Shown: positions 44,406-54,397 of the stretch, piece by piece
Position numbering within the stretch: position 1 is the first letter of the stretch
How the letters are laid out: every line of letters begins with the position of its first letter
Source: Calliopum simillimum
Lineage: Eukaryota; Arthropoda; Insecta; Diptera; Lauxaniidae
Assembly: GCA_951812925.1 (NCBI GenBank)
Contig: OX638372.1
Location: 36,640,245-36,704,244 of the forward strand
Length of the DNA stretch: 64,000 bases
Reading direction: 5' to 3'
Notes under the pieces: model-generated
Told to the model about the DNA's origin: nothing
Database searches by the model: none
The model's input: only the letters and a program-made list of their open reading frames with translations
Translations under genes and position numbers: made by a program

Positions 44406-44420
44406 TTTATTAAAAATAAA
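44406..44420. terminator. Back-to-back poly(A) signals of convergent genes
   Basis: The minus strand has AATAAA at 44411-44406 and the plus strand has AATAAA at 44415-44420. The stop codons of the two converging genes are only 280 bp apart (44190 and 44472), so the 3' ends of the transcripts should overlap by tens of bases. Confidence 0.55.
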
Positions 44421-44469
44421 TAATGCAATGTTAATATGCATACATATGTACATGAATGATTGTATATGT

Positions 44470-45792
44470 TTATCTAAATCCTTTGTATTGTTTAAATGCA
44501 AGAAATGCATCAATTCCATGCAGTATACCGGCCGCATAACCCATGTACTAAAAATTATTTGTAAAAATTTAAAGAACTTAATAAAATAGGTAGGTAATTA
44601 ATTTTGTAATTTATTTTTTATTATTTCACTTACATATGCTGCTGTCATTGCAGGATATGCCCAAAATCCAGGGCGCACTAAAAATTGTGGATGTAACCAA
44701 ACGACACAGGCAAAACCCATATAACTGGCGGAACTAAAATACATCGAGCAGGCGACGGCGTTAAAAAGTGTCTCCTAAATAATTAAAGGATAAATTGTTT
44801 TTTCATTAATATTGTTTATCAGAGAATATGTAAGCATTCATGTAAAATCAGAACCTAATTTAATGGATTACTGACAGAATACCAGCCAATTAATATTATG
44901 GTATTACTTTTGTCTCTATAAGAATTATAAAAATTTAGTATAAACGCAAAGTAAAATTTTCAATCGAAAATACGCCCAACTAAAGTTGAACGTAGAGGTA
45001 TGGATCCTTGGGCAAATATTTATAGAATTGAATAAACTTTCATCCTGGGTTGGTGTTTTGTTTGAAAAATATCATCTAAAAATATGAATCGTTTATTTTG
45101 AAAATCGGTCATAATAATCGGCTATTTGATCGACATCACTTTTTCAAATACATACTATCAATTCCACACCATCAAGTAAACTTTTCGTGTAAACAGAACC
45201 TAATTTTATTGATTATTGACAGAATATCAGCCAAATCATATTATGACATTACTTTTGTCTCTATAAGAATTTTTAAAATTTAGTATGAAAATACAAAAAA
45301 ATATTAAATGCAAGGTAAAATTTTCGATCGACAATGCGCCGAACTAAAGTTGAACGCAGAGGTATGGTTCCTTGGGCAAATATTCGTTGAATTGAATGAG
45401 CTTTCACATAAGGGGGTAGCCGAGGTCGATAAAATTTCGTCCATACAATTTGGCCCACCCTAATCTACATATTTACTTACAAATAATGATTGTCTTATTA
45501 AACTGAAAGATTTTTCCGAAAAGCAATAACAAATCATTAAGATCACAGTCGTTGTAAAGCAATATGCTGTTGTGGTTAGAAAACTGGTCAGGGCTTGTCC
45601 AATAATATCTGCTGCCGGTACTCCATAGCGTATTAAAAGACCCTCGCAAAGTGTTGCTAAGCCAATTTGCAGAAGCTTCAAGAGTCCAGCACGTGAAGTG
45701 GCGAAACCAAAATTTATACAAGTGCAAATGCGACAACAGCAAACGTTTATGCCAAAACTATGATTCATGCTACGCACACCAAACGATGCCAT
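44470..45792 (-). CDS. sing: MARVEL-domain protein, singles-bar-like
   Basis: Exons 45792-45481, 44774-44634 and 44547-44470 give 176 residues with phase-0 introns. The ATG at 45792 starts MASFGVRSMNHSFG; four hydrophobic segments follow, with a Cys-rich stretch (INVCCCRICTCINFGF) before the first. The order and length match the singles bar family, in which the MARVEL protein is needed at the membrane for myoblast fusion in Drosophila. The C terminus reads DAFLAFKQYKGFR. It converges on the anoctamin gene. I am confident of a MARVEL-type tetraspan, less so of strict orthology. Confidence 0.78.
44843..45406. repeat. Tandem duplication of about 200 bp in intron 1 of the MARVEL gene
   Basis: About 44845-45050 recurs at about 45185-45402 at roughly 80 percent identity, including CATTACTTTTGTCTCTATAA-like and AACTAAAGTTGAACG phrases. 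Both copies lie in the intron 44775-45480. It may be a mobile-element fragment inserted twice or an old tandem duplication. Confidence 0.75.
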
Positions 45793-46141
45793 TGTCAAAT
45801 CCTATTGCTTTTATTGATATGTATGTCCTTTCTAGCTAACTCCGCAATTGCAACTGAATAGCTTGGGAAAATATAACTTCAAAGAATGCATAAAAATCGC
45901 TGTATGTGGAGGAAAATGATGCGTGCAGATAGACAAGGGCGCTATAAATAGTTTTTGAATTTAAGATGAAAATGCGTGTCTTACTTGATTTGCCGTTCAT
46001 GACCTCGGTTTTTTACATATGTTTATTTTGTATTCGATATATTCGATGCAATATATGCCTGTGTGCATTTTCTTTGTTTACAAATGTTTCAGTTTTTAAA
46101 TAGAATTTTTTTTAATAGTTGCTGTTCAAAAGGAGTTATTG

Positions 46142-46247
46142 GGCCTTATCGTAAATAAATATTCTCGAGAATTTATTCTCTTACTCCCTAGTTTTTCATC
46201 GCAAAAAAAATTTTTATGAAAGGGAAAATTCACTGGAAAAATAAGGC
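46142..46247. mobile_element. 106-bp MITE, GGCCTTATCG family, copy 2
   Basis: Same length and ends as 10052-10157. Both copies are preceded by ATTGG, which may belong to the element. Confidence 0.7.
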
Positions 46248-46429
46248 TTTCAGTAGTATGGAGTTGGGCCAATACATCGAATAGAGATGCTATGGATGCA
46301 GTCCAATATGTTGAGATACTCCAGAACCTAATGATACCACGGGTCGAAGAAAATTTGCCGGTCATATGGAAGTATTAACAAGGCAATGACGTCTCGAGTT
46401 GACAAAAAAAATTTTTCAAAACAATTCCA

Positions 46430-46600
46430 TCAATGTTCTGGATTGACCATTCTTAAGCATGGACTTAAACCCAATGGAGCATCTGCGGAATGACATGAAG
46501 AATGCATTTAATACGCAAGGGCCTTAATTGAATCGATGCAGCCACGTTGTGCGGCTGTGATAAAGCAAAAAGGCTGTGCAACAAGGTATTAATAATTTTT
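46430..46600 (+). pseudogene. Tc1-like transposase C-terminal scrap
   Basis: The plus-strand frame LSMDLNPMEHLRNDMKNAFN copies the DLNPIEHLW block that holds the last catalytic acidic residue of Tc1-type transposases. It is followed by a stop and lacks the upstream domains. The region 46600-47240 shows no gene. Confidence 0.6.
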
Positions 46601-47240
46601 TCGATATTTTTTTACTGATTTCTAATATTTTCCAATCAGTTTCTGAATCGTTCTTAAGTATTTTTCTTCTGAAAATTTGAATTTCTTTGCTTTATTGCAA
46701 AATTTCAATGTAAAAATTTTAATGTTGAAATCATAATGCACATTAACAGAGTGAGAAAGATCATAGCAAACAAAGAGAAGTGTTTAAACCTTCGATAGCC
46801 AGCGGAATAAAACACAATAATTATTGTGGAAAAAGGAACTATGTCCAAAAAACCACATTTATCATCAGCACACAAAAAGCGCAATAAATACACATCTTTA
46901 CTTCACAACAGCTCAAATAATACTGATACATTATACAAATATGAAAATACATTTTGTTGATTCTCTGAGAAAAACTCGTATACAGGGTGTATACGATACA
47001 AGAAGCAAAAAACTACCGTTATTGCATTGTTAGCAAATAAGTAATGCGCATATATATTGAAGAAGGTATCGTTCTTAAGCATTTTTTAACGGGTGTACCA
47101 ATTCTTATTCATCTGATTCAAATAGTTTCAGAGCTATGATGAACTTTTTTCAGGGCGTGCTGTCACCAATTTTTCTGGTTGATGATATTCGTACTGGTTC
47201 CCTGTAGGGCATTCCGAAGTCAAATATCAATAATTTAAAA

Positions 47241-48900
47241 TTAGCCTGAGTATTTTACAAAAAAACGCAGCTTTTTTTTTAGGTGATAATTGAATTTACA
47301 GTGACCTGTCATTATTTCACTGTACGTTTTTATATCTTTTCTACTGAGATTTAAAAAAACAGCTTCTACCTTGATACGTTTTGGATCGATCAGCCTCTTC
47401 GCCTGTCGCATACCTCCTTTGGCTCTCCAGTGATCGGAGAGGCTTTCCTTTTCCCATTCCCGTATTAAGTTAGTTTTAAGACTGTTGTTTACTCCGCAGA
47501 AAGTATTGAGTGCGCCTCTCTTGGCCAAGCAGTCTGCCCTTTCGTTGCCTTCATGCCCCTCGTGCCCTGGTATCCAAACTTGAAGAAGTTCAAAACACTC
47601 CCAGACAAGCTCGGAGTGAATTGAAAAAGCCATTAGTGATTTTAGAGTTGCTTGGCTGTCCGAATAAATGTATATGTCAGTGCCGGAAGTGCCCCTCCTT
47701 AGATATTCTCTAGCGCACAATTCTAAAGCGTGGACCTTCGCCTGAAAAATGGAAGTTGTTTTTCCCATTGCAACTGCTTTCTGGAATCTTGGTCCCACAA
47801 CTCCAGCTCCTGCGCTGCCATCTTCCATTTTGGACCCGTCAGTGAACCATAGCTGTGAGCCCTGTTTGACATTTATGTCCTTCCTCCTCCATTCAGCGCG
47901 GTCATTGATTACCACTTTGAATTTTCTAGAGAAAACAAACTTTTTACTTAACTTATCGGAGACCGATAGACATGGTGTGTCCCAGAATACATCCAGGATT
48001 TTGACATGTCCTGTTAGATTGCCTTCTTTAAGTTATTGTAAATGAGGTAGTCTGAGGGCCGCACAGGCTGCTTCCTTCTTGACCATAAGGTGAAGAGGAG
48101 TGAGTCCCATAAGCATGCCTAGAGCTACTGTCGGGCACGTCCTTAGTGCCTCTGTAACACCCAAGCAGGCTATTCTGAAGATCCTGTTCATCCTGAGCCT
48201 TTACTACCTTTGGCCACCATGCTAATGCAGCATAAGTGATCATTGGTACGGTGATAGTTTTATAGGACCATGCCATAATTTTTGGCCGTAGTCCCCATGT
48301 TTTACCAGCCTTTGACAAGCATATGTTATTCTTAAGGCTTTATTTGTTATGTATGATAGATGTCTATTTCAAGTTAGACTTTTATCTAGGATTACTCCTA
48401 AATATTTCATCCCCTCGGAAACCGTTACCACCGTTTCCCAGCTTTCAGGTTTAGCTCCCTCTTCCGGGTAAAGGGCACCAGAGTGGTTTTACCAGCACCG
48501 TGCGCAGGATTTGCTCTTGGGGGGGGTTTCATACAAAAAACGAGGGATCACTATACTAAACACTTGATTTGTACCATTATACATATATGGGTAGAATATC
48601 ATCCTGGGGGGGTTTGAACCCCCAAAACACCCCCCGTGCGCACGGGCCTGGGTTTTACTAGGGTTAATTTCAAGTCCATTTTCTCGACACCAGCCTAGAG
48701 CTAAGTTTAGAGCTAGTTGCATTCGTTCAGTTACGGCAGAGTCAAACCTGCCTCTAACCATAATAATCAGATCGTCAGCAAAGCCTTGGACCTCGAATTT
48801 GTGATCATCGAGAATTTCTAGTAGTTCGTCGATGCCTAGTATCCATAAAAGCGGTGACAGTACACCTCCCTGGGGGTGTATTCTTACTTTTACGATTACG
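47241..48900 (-). pseudogene. 5'-truncated LINE with RT and RNase H, interrupted
   Basis: From the 5' side (48900) the frame has the RT motif HPQGGVLSPLLWILGIDELL and the catalytic FADD, then LEINPSKT, a MITE insertion at 48493-48650, more RT, a thumb-like block (GKTWGLRPKIMAWSYKTITV, 48240-48310), and an RNase H domain at 47241-47915 with FTDGSKMEDGSAG, SDSQATL and GHEGNERADCLAKRG. RNase H downstream of RT fits the I-like group of LINEs. Frame changes occur near 48010-48330, and the N-terminal endonuclease is absent. The 224-residue RNase H frame is still open. Confidence 0.8.
48493..48650. mobile_element. 158-bp hAT-type MITE nested in the LINE
   Basis: An 8-bp duplication GGTTTTAC (48485-48492 and 48651-48658) flanks ends CAGCACCGTGCGCA and its partner, inverse CAGGCCCGTGCGCA. 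CAG ends with 8-bp duplications define hAT elements. Removing it in thought joins the RT frame on both sides, so it inserted after the LINE. Confidence 0.87.
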
Positions 48901-49180
48901 ATCACATGAATTCTCAATTGTTGCTTACACAAGAGGGGTTTAAAATCATCAAAAGTCTGCTTACGTAGTACTTGAGCGTTCCTTATGTTTTTATTATTAT
49001 CCGAAATCCATTGGCGTAGGTAAATCAGCAAACTCGAAAACTGTTGTTTCTGTTCTCACGCTTCAAAGACATGCAATGTGTAATGTGGACAAAAGAACAA
49101 ATTTAATTTAAATTTTTTTAAAAATGTAATACATATAAGCTTTTTATTTACATTAAATTACATGCTACATAATAAGATTA

Positions 49181-50329
49181 CTATCTATGACGTTTCAACA
49201 GGTACGTTTCGTCCCATGGTAGAACACTGTGCGTGTAAGCACCATTTATAATGTGAAATATGCCAGCTATAAGACCTAACATAGCACTAACACTAATTGT
49301 GTCCATAGCTTCATTACCGCATGTTGTCAGCGATGTCGAGAGTATAACACTACCGACTATACACATAGTACCCATAGCGATATTATACACAATTGACTGA
49401 AATAAAAGAATATGACATTAAATATTATTAAATATACAATGATATAACGCCAAACATTGATTACTTGAATTTTTAATACTTTAATCGAATCAAGACGCAT
49501 GATATATTATAGTTAGTTATTATTGAGTAATTGAATTATTCGAATTATCAAGTCGATTCGAGTTATCGAAGTTTGACTGTAACTTACTTACTATTGGATC
49601 TTTACATAAACGGGGCAGTGCAAATATGCCAATCATGAAAACAATATTTGGAATTATTGGACAAGCGTTAAACATGATATATATCGCAACTGCACTAGAA
49701 ATTTCGTTTGCATCGATACAGATTGATTTCGTTAATCCAAAGATAGTAAAAACTGATACAAGTTCCATCAACTGTGAAACAAAAATAATAAATTGTTGAG
49801 TAACTTTATTTTTTTCATTGTTTAAAATGTTAGTTCTTAGTCTAACGAATAAAGAGCGAATTGCACCCATCTGTTTGTGGTTCAAAAACCATTAAAGCTT
49901 TTCATGTTCAGAAATTGATGGAAGAATAAAAGTTTTTGAATTTCAATGAGTTCATCTCAGGATTTCGAATTTTGCTATTCGTCGTCCTGTAGGCGAATTG
50001 CACCCATCTGTTTAATGGATGAAAAGTGATTTATATCAAAGATAATATGCTAATAAAATATATCGCGAGTGGGTCGAAACAAATAATATACCAATCGAAG
50101 AAGGAATAAAACTTATCTTCTAATATCTCGCCTACAGGACGACGAATAGCAAAATTCAAAATCCTTTCGTTGGCGGTTGAGATGAACTTATTGAATTTCT
50201 AAAACTTTTATTCTTCCATCAATTTCTGAACATGAAATAGTTTTTGAACCAAAATACACCACTTACCGTAGCAATGATCAAAATAACAAACACTGGCAAT
50301 CTTACTAATAAAACTTGTGGTTGATCCAT
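49181..50329 (-). CDS. Small multi-TM protein, paralog A
   Basis: Exons 50329-50267, 49771-49592 and 49396-49181 give 152 residues with two phase-0 GT-AG introns. Hydrophobic segments lie at about 4-22, 25-40, 45-68, 82-102 and 115-135; the third holds IYIMFNACPIIPNI, and the last exon has YNIAMGTMCIVGSVIL and ends PWDETYLLKRHR. It is clearly paralogous to 54398-55512 (shared CITA/CIDA..EVSSAVA, ACPI.PNI, PRLC.DP and LPWDE). The layout recalls Snakeskin or MARVEL proteins of septate junctions, but I cannot confirm this. Intron 1 holds a hairpin repeat. Confidence 0.8.
49883..50252. repeat. Inverted repeat in intron 1 of paralog A
   Basis: About 49883-49994 is inverted at 50123-50252 (for example GATGGAAGAATAAAAGTTTT and ATTCGTCGTCCTGTAGGCG), leaving a loop of about 130 bp. 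GCGAATTGCACCCATCTGTT also occurs as a direct repeat at 49857 and 49993. The primary transcript could form a hairpin of over 100 pairs. Confidence 0.8.
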
Positions 50330-50449
50330 GGTTGAATACGTATTTAAACTTATTTTTCTGTTTTTTCTTTTTACCAATAAAAATTAAGAATATTGTTTGA
50401 CATAAAAATGTACAACAAAACAACACAAGTTAACAAAAGTTTAATTTTT

Positions 50450-51600
50450 GATTTTGTAAAAATGCGTTCATGGAATTTTGTTTCCAAAATCTGTGTTCAG
50501 TGTTCAAAGAAGAGTTTATAGAAATGTTTTATTCCTTATTTCTGTCTTGGTCTTTGTTAACCCTTTGATCCCAAAATTATTTTAAGCTGCAGGAAATATA
50601 TCATAGCTAGGGAGCTGGCGGCAGAAAAAATTATGTGATAACATCGTCAAACAGACGACGTTTTTTTGTGAAGATTGGAGTAAATCAATTAATGTAAGCA
50701 ATTTTTGCTCATTATTTGTGGCTTTATTTTAAAATGGCGACTCTTCAAAAATGTAAAAAAGAGAATGCTGCGATATTTAGATTAGATTAGATTAGATTTT
50801 ATTCACATTCTCGATACAGTATTCAATTCATTTTCTTATATATGTATAAGGTACAAATCAATTAAAAATTACGAAAATTAATTTAAAATTACGAAAACAA
50901 TTTAGAATATGTAAGAGAAAGGTAAGGGCATTTAATATCCGAAGATAGCGTCAAATGCCGCACTATAAAACTAAAAATTGAGAAAAATAAAAAATGAGAA
51001 AAAAAAGCTTCGTGGCTGGGATAAGAGTAAGTTTAACTTAAAATAATAAGAGTAACTCATAGAGGGAAGGAACTATAGAAAAATTAGAGAAAAAAAAAAA
51101 AAAAAAAAAATTTATAAAGAAAATGATAATTAAAGTGAGAAAAGAGAAAGAAAGATTGAAAATAAATAAAGAAGGAAAATAATGCAAGTAAATATGTATG
51201 TATGGATAAAAAAAAGTAAATAAAAAAACTAATTAAAAGAGTAAACTCATCACATCTCAATCAAAACTTATCCCAGCAAATCCTGTAACCGTTACCAACC
51301 TTATTATATAAGAGTTACAAATCTCGTACTATACCAGTTACATTTCTTCTAGCATCGGTAAAAAAATAACCACCTTTTCCCTATCAGTGTGATCGTGCAT
51401 CCTTGTCTTATCAATACGACTATCTCATCAATAAAAATAATAGAAAACTATAGCTATCTCTTTCATTTATTCCAATTCCTTTTGTAGACATTCTTTCGAT
51501 TTATGTAAACAAATAAAAATCAAATTGAAATTTTAAAAAAATTATTTTAATGTCATGAATGAGTTATGAATGAGTTACAATTTCTTAAATGGATGATGGG
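50450..51600. other. Intergenic stretch
   Basis: No gene. The repeat (GATTA)n occurs at about 50780-50800, and purine-rich, A-rich sequence follows at 50880-51240. Confidence 0.6.
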
Positions 51601-51652
51601 ATTAGTATATGAGGCTTCGTCATAATTTTGAGCAGTTTGCCAACAAATTTAG

Positions 51653-52128
51653 TTACATTTGTATCGTATCAGGATGGCGATCTGGTGCAACCGACGCACT
51701 GCCTCCTGCTGGTATTATCGGCACAGATTTTGGCAACATGCGTGGTGCATTACTGCGATCAAGCGCCACTTTTGCACGAAAATCTTCAGCTATTAATTGA
51801 ATGGCGTATTCTATGGGCATGTTGCGATGTTCTGCAGGTTGACCAGGAACATCTTCGTTGGGAAAAAGAACAGCAACACGTAGCTTCAGGCGATCCACAA
51901 TTGATTCAGCATATTTCCTTCAAATTTTACAAAAATGAGTTTAATTATACAAAGTAACAATACAAACGGAACTTACGTGTTTTTCCGATTAAAAATAATA
52001 ATTTCACAGTCATTGTTTGTTAATGTGCTTCGATTGACAATAAATAACAATTCAATTTTGTTCTCTGTCAACTTGATATTTTTTGAGTAAGGGAGCATGG
52101 CATCTATTCGTTTATATCTTTCCCTTTT
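51653..52128 (-). pseudogene. NCOA5/Neosin-like fragment with intron and internal deletion
   Basis: The block 52128-51977 and the block 51917-51653 join across a 59-bp GTAAGT...AAG intron into an open frame of about 138 codons (an ATG is at 52098). NDCEIIIFNR, TKYAESIVDRLKL, VAVLFPNEDV and GQPAEHRNMP match the nuclear receptor coactivator 5 family (Neosin in flies), an anticodon-binding-like fold in RNA-binding nuclear proteins. About 35-40 residues that normally lie between NEDV and GQPAEHRNMP are missing, in frame. The low-complexity N- and C-terminal parts of the protein are absent. With its intron kept, it is a segmental copy. It may be expressed as a short protein; I favour a pseudogene or captured fragment. 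Confidence 0.7.
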
Positions 52129-52249
52129 TTAATTTCTTTGTGGTAGTAAATTTTGAAAAATTTATCGTAGTATGTGTTAAATGGGTCAGTCCATAATTCA
52201 ATATGGTTACGTAGGATTTGCTGGGTATATTTAAATAAAAATAAAACAA

Positions 52250-52740
52250 CTACAACAGACGGTACACTCTCGAAATGTTACATATAACCAAAGTACCGAA
52301 ACAACTAAGACTCAACTACAAAACTGACACAGACAATTGCGCACACATATATAGACACTTAGTAAAACCAAAAGAGACATCAGCTGGTACATAGACGAAA
52401 ACATAAACATTAACAAGTTGACCGCGCCAAACTACAAAAGTGTATTAACAAATATTTTTGACTTAAAAATTTTAATTTTGCATAACTGTTAATTTATTAA
52501 ATCAGTTGAGTTATTAGTTCAATGTAATTGTTAATTATTTTCATTTTTTAATGTAAGTTTCAATTATTTTATGAATTGTGATATTATTGTAATGAAATGT
52601 TTTTGTGCAATTTGTTTTAAATTTTAGTCCCTGATGATGTCTTTCAATGAAAGACGAAATATTGGAAAAATATAAATTTGAATTTTGTCAACAATTTAAA
52701 TTGAAGTATTTACTGACCTAAAGCTCGTCTAACACAATTA
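52250..52740 (+). mobile_element. Penelope-like element tail (candidate)
   Basis: A short decayed coding-like stretch (ETTKTQLQN-like reading near 52300) is followed by AT-rich DNA and then CCTGATGATGTC...GACGAAATATTGG, the type of hammerhead-bearing segment found at ends of Penelope-like retroelements. No GIY-YIG or RT domain could be recovered. Confidence 0.4.
52631..52674 (+). ncRNA. Second hammerhead-like core, probably decayed
   Basis: CTGATGA at 52631-52637, then one T, stem II 52639-52645 with 52649-52655 (seven perfect pairs, loop AAT), GAAA at 52656-52659, stem III 52659-52663 with 52669-52673 (five pairs, loop GGAAA), and cleavage after A52674. Stem I is weak (C52630 faces A52675), so activity is doubtful. 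It shares the extra T after CTGATGA with the ribozyme at 467-531. Confidence 0.5.
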
Positions 52741-53153
52741 AAAATAAAATATTTTTTGTAGAAAATTTTTAGGGCTACAAAATTGTCATTAGAAAATTTT
52801 CTGTAAAAGTACGCGTAAACGAGATATTTTCAAAAATGTTTTTTGTGACCTTTGACCGAATATCTTGACATGGTCTCTGCCTTAATTCAGTTATCTAACT
52901 TTAAAAGGGAATTAGAAACCTCCATTTTATTTAAGAAAGCTTGGTTCTTGCAAATGAAAACGTAATCAATAATAGTGGCGATGAAATGTCATGTGCATAG
53001 CTTTTTTTTAACATTTTTAAAATTTAACAAAAAAAATCAGCGTTCACATTTGAAAAACCCAACCCAAAAAAAAAAAAAAAAAAAAATGCTTCAAAGTTAA
53101 AATGTAAACGCAGTAATAAAACGTCCTTCTTTGCTCAGAAGAATCCTCTCTTA

Positions 53154-53317
53154 GGGGCTGTCCATAAACTCCGTGACGCTCCTAGGGGGGGGGGGGGTTC
53201 GAGCAAGCGTCACGCTTGGTGTATTTTATTTATTTTTTATATGAAGCTACCGTCACATAGGGGGGAGGGGTGTTCAATATAGCGAATTTTAGCGTCACGG
53301 AGTTTATGGACAGCCTC
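53154..53317. mobile_element. 164-bp Harbinger-type MITE
   Basis: TTA on both sides (53151-53153, 53318-53320) and 27-bp inverted ends GGGGCTGTCCATAAACTCCG and its partner. TTA duplications with such ends fit PIF/Harbinger. A G-run of about 14 bases is near the left arm. Confidence 0.85.
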
Positions 53318-53820
53318 TTATCATATCTGTTGACTTTTGACAAAATAACCTAAGTCGAGATAAGACAAATCTCCAGGATTTTAGTCCTAAATACAAAATT
53401 TAAATACGCTTCTATTGGTATAATCGCCATGTCTTTATGATTTCTTGTGCCAGAGATATACGGGTGTCCCATAGTTCACGCAAGATTTGAACTTAACGCC
53501 ATTCGTGCGGTAAAGTGTTATGAACAAAAAAAAAAAAAAAAAATAATAATTTGACAGCTGACACTTTAAGATTAGTAAAAATGTATGAAAAGAGGAGATT
53601 CACGCTGCATCAACGAAATTGAGCCACATTATTGAAAAGTAGTTAATCAGTTTTTAGGCTCTCCTGAAAAGTTGCCATTTTCGAGTTGGGTTGTTTTGTC
53701 CAAAGTCCACAGATATGTGGTTGCTGTTATTTTGTTTTCCTCTGAAATTATAAATCTATGAGGTTGTTGTTATTTTACTGTTGCTGTCCCTTAAATTTTG
53801 ACAAGCTGCAATAACCTCCT

Positions 53821-53980
53821 TTACTGCAATACCTAAATTAGAGCGTTAGACGAGCGTCAGCGTAATTTAACCGTCTCTGTTTCGGTATACTCCTTATGAA
53901 TTGTATGGGCATGAAACAGACAGAGATGGTAAAATACGCCTGACGCTGGTCTAACGCTCCAATTTAGGTATGGCAGTTAG
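53821..53980. mobile_element. MITE with CATACCTAAATTGG ends, copy 2
   Basis: A 160-bp relative of 38491-38790, with inverted ends and an internal GACGAGCGTCAGCGT. The shorter copy may be a deletion derivative. Confidence 0.75.
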
Positions 53981-53989
53981 AGGGTACTG

Positions 53990-54270
53990 CAATGGGGTAC
54001 TCGAAGTCAATGATTTTCGGAAGTAGGCGTAGCAGGTATAGAAATGTATATTTATTCCTGATCAGCGTCACCTCCTGAGTAGATGTAGTCATGTCCGTCT
54101 ATCTAGCTGGCCACCTGGCAGGCTTGCTGGCTGGCTGGGTGTCTGTGCGTGAAAATACATTTCAAGGGAAAACTGAGCTAGATAATTCAATTAAATTTGG
54201 TACCTGCGTCGTCAAAGTTAGCTCGTGGGCACCGCCCACTTTTCTAGTGGATGATATCTCTCTTTAACTT
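53990..54270. repeat. Dispersed repeat, copy 2 of the 21700-22710 family
   Basis: It has GATCAGCGTCACCTCCTGAG, GTCCGTCTATCTAGCTGG and GGGAAAACTGAGCTA in the same order as at 21775-22055. Confidence 0.65.
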
Positions 54271-54397
54271 CGGAATACTCTTATTCCATGACTAAACTTT
54301 TATTATAAATACGGCTGTTAGAGTTCAAGTCTTTTGAAACTTTATTTATTACCATCTTGAAAAAAGAAAGTTTTTTTAAAAAAAATCGATAATTTCA

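Noticed and set aside
48489..49031. A 180-codon frame as an intact protein
   Set aside because: The downstream part reads into the hAT MITE and the upstream part (49031-48900) has no RT similarity.
50780..50805. GATTA tandem run as a satellite
   Set aside because: Only about five units; ordinary microsatellite.
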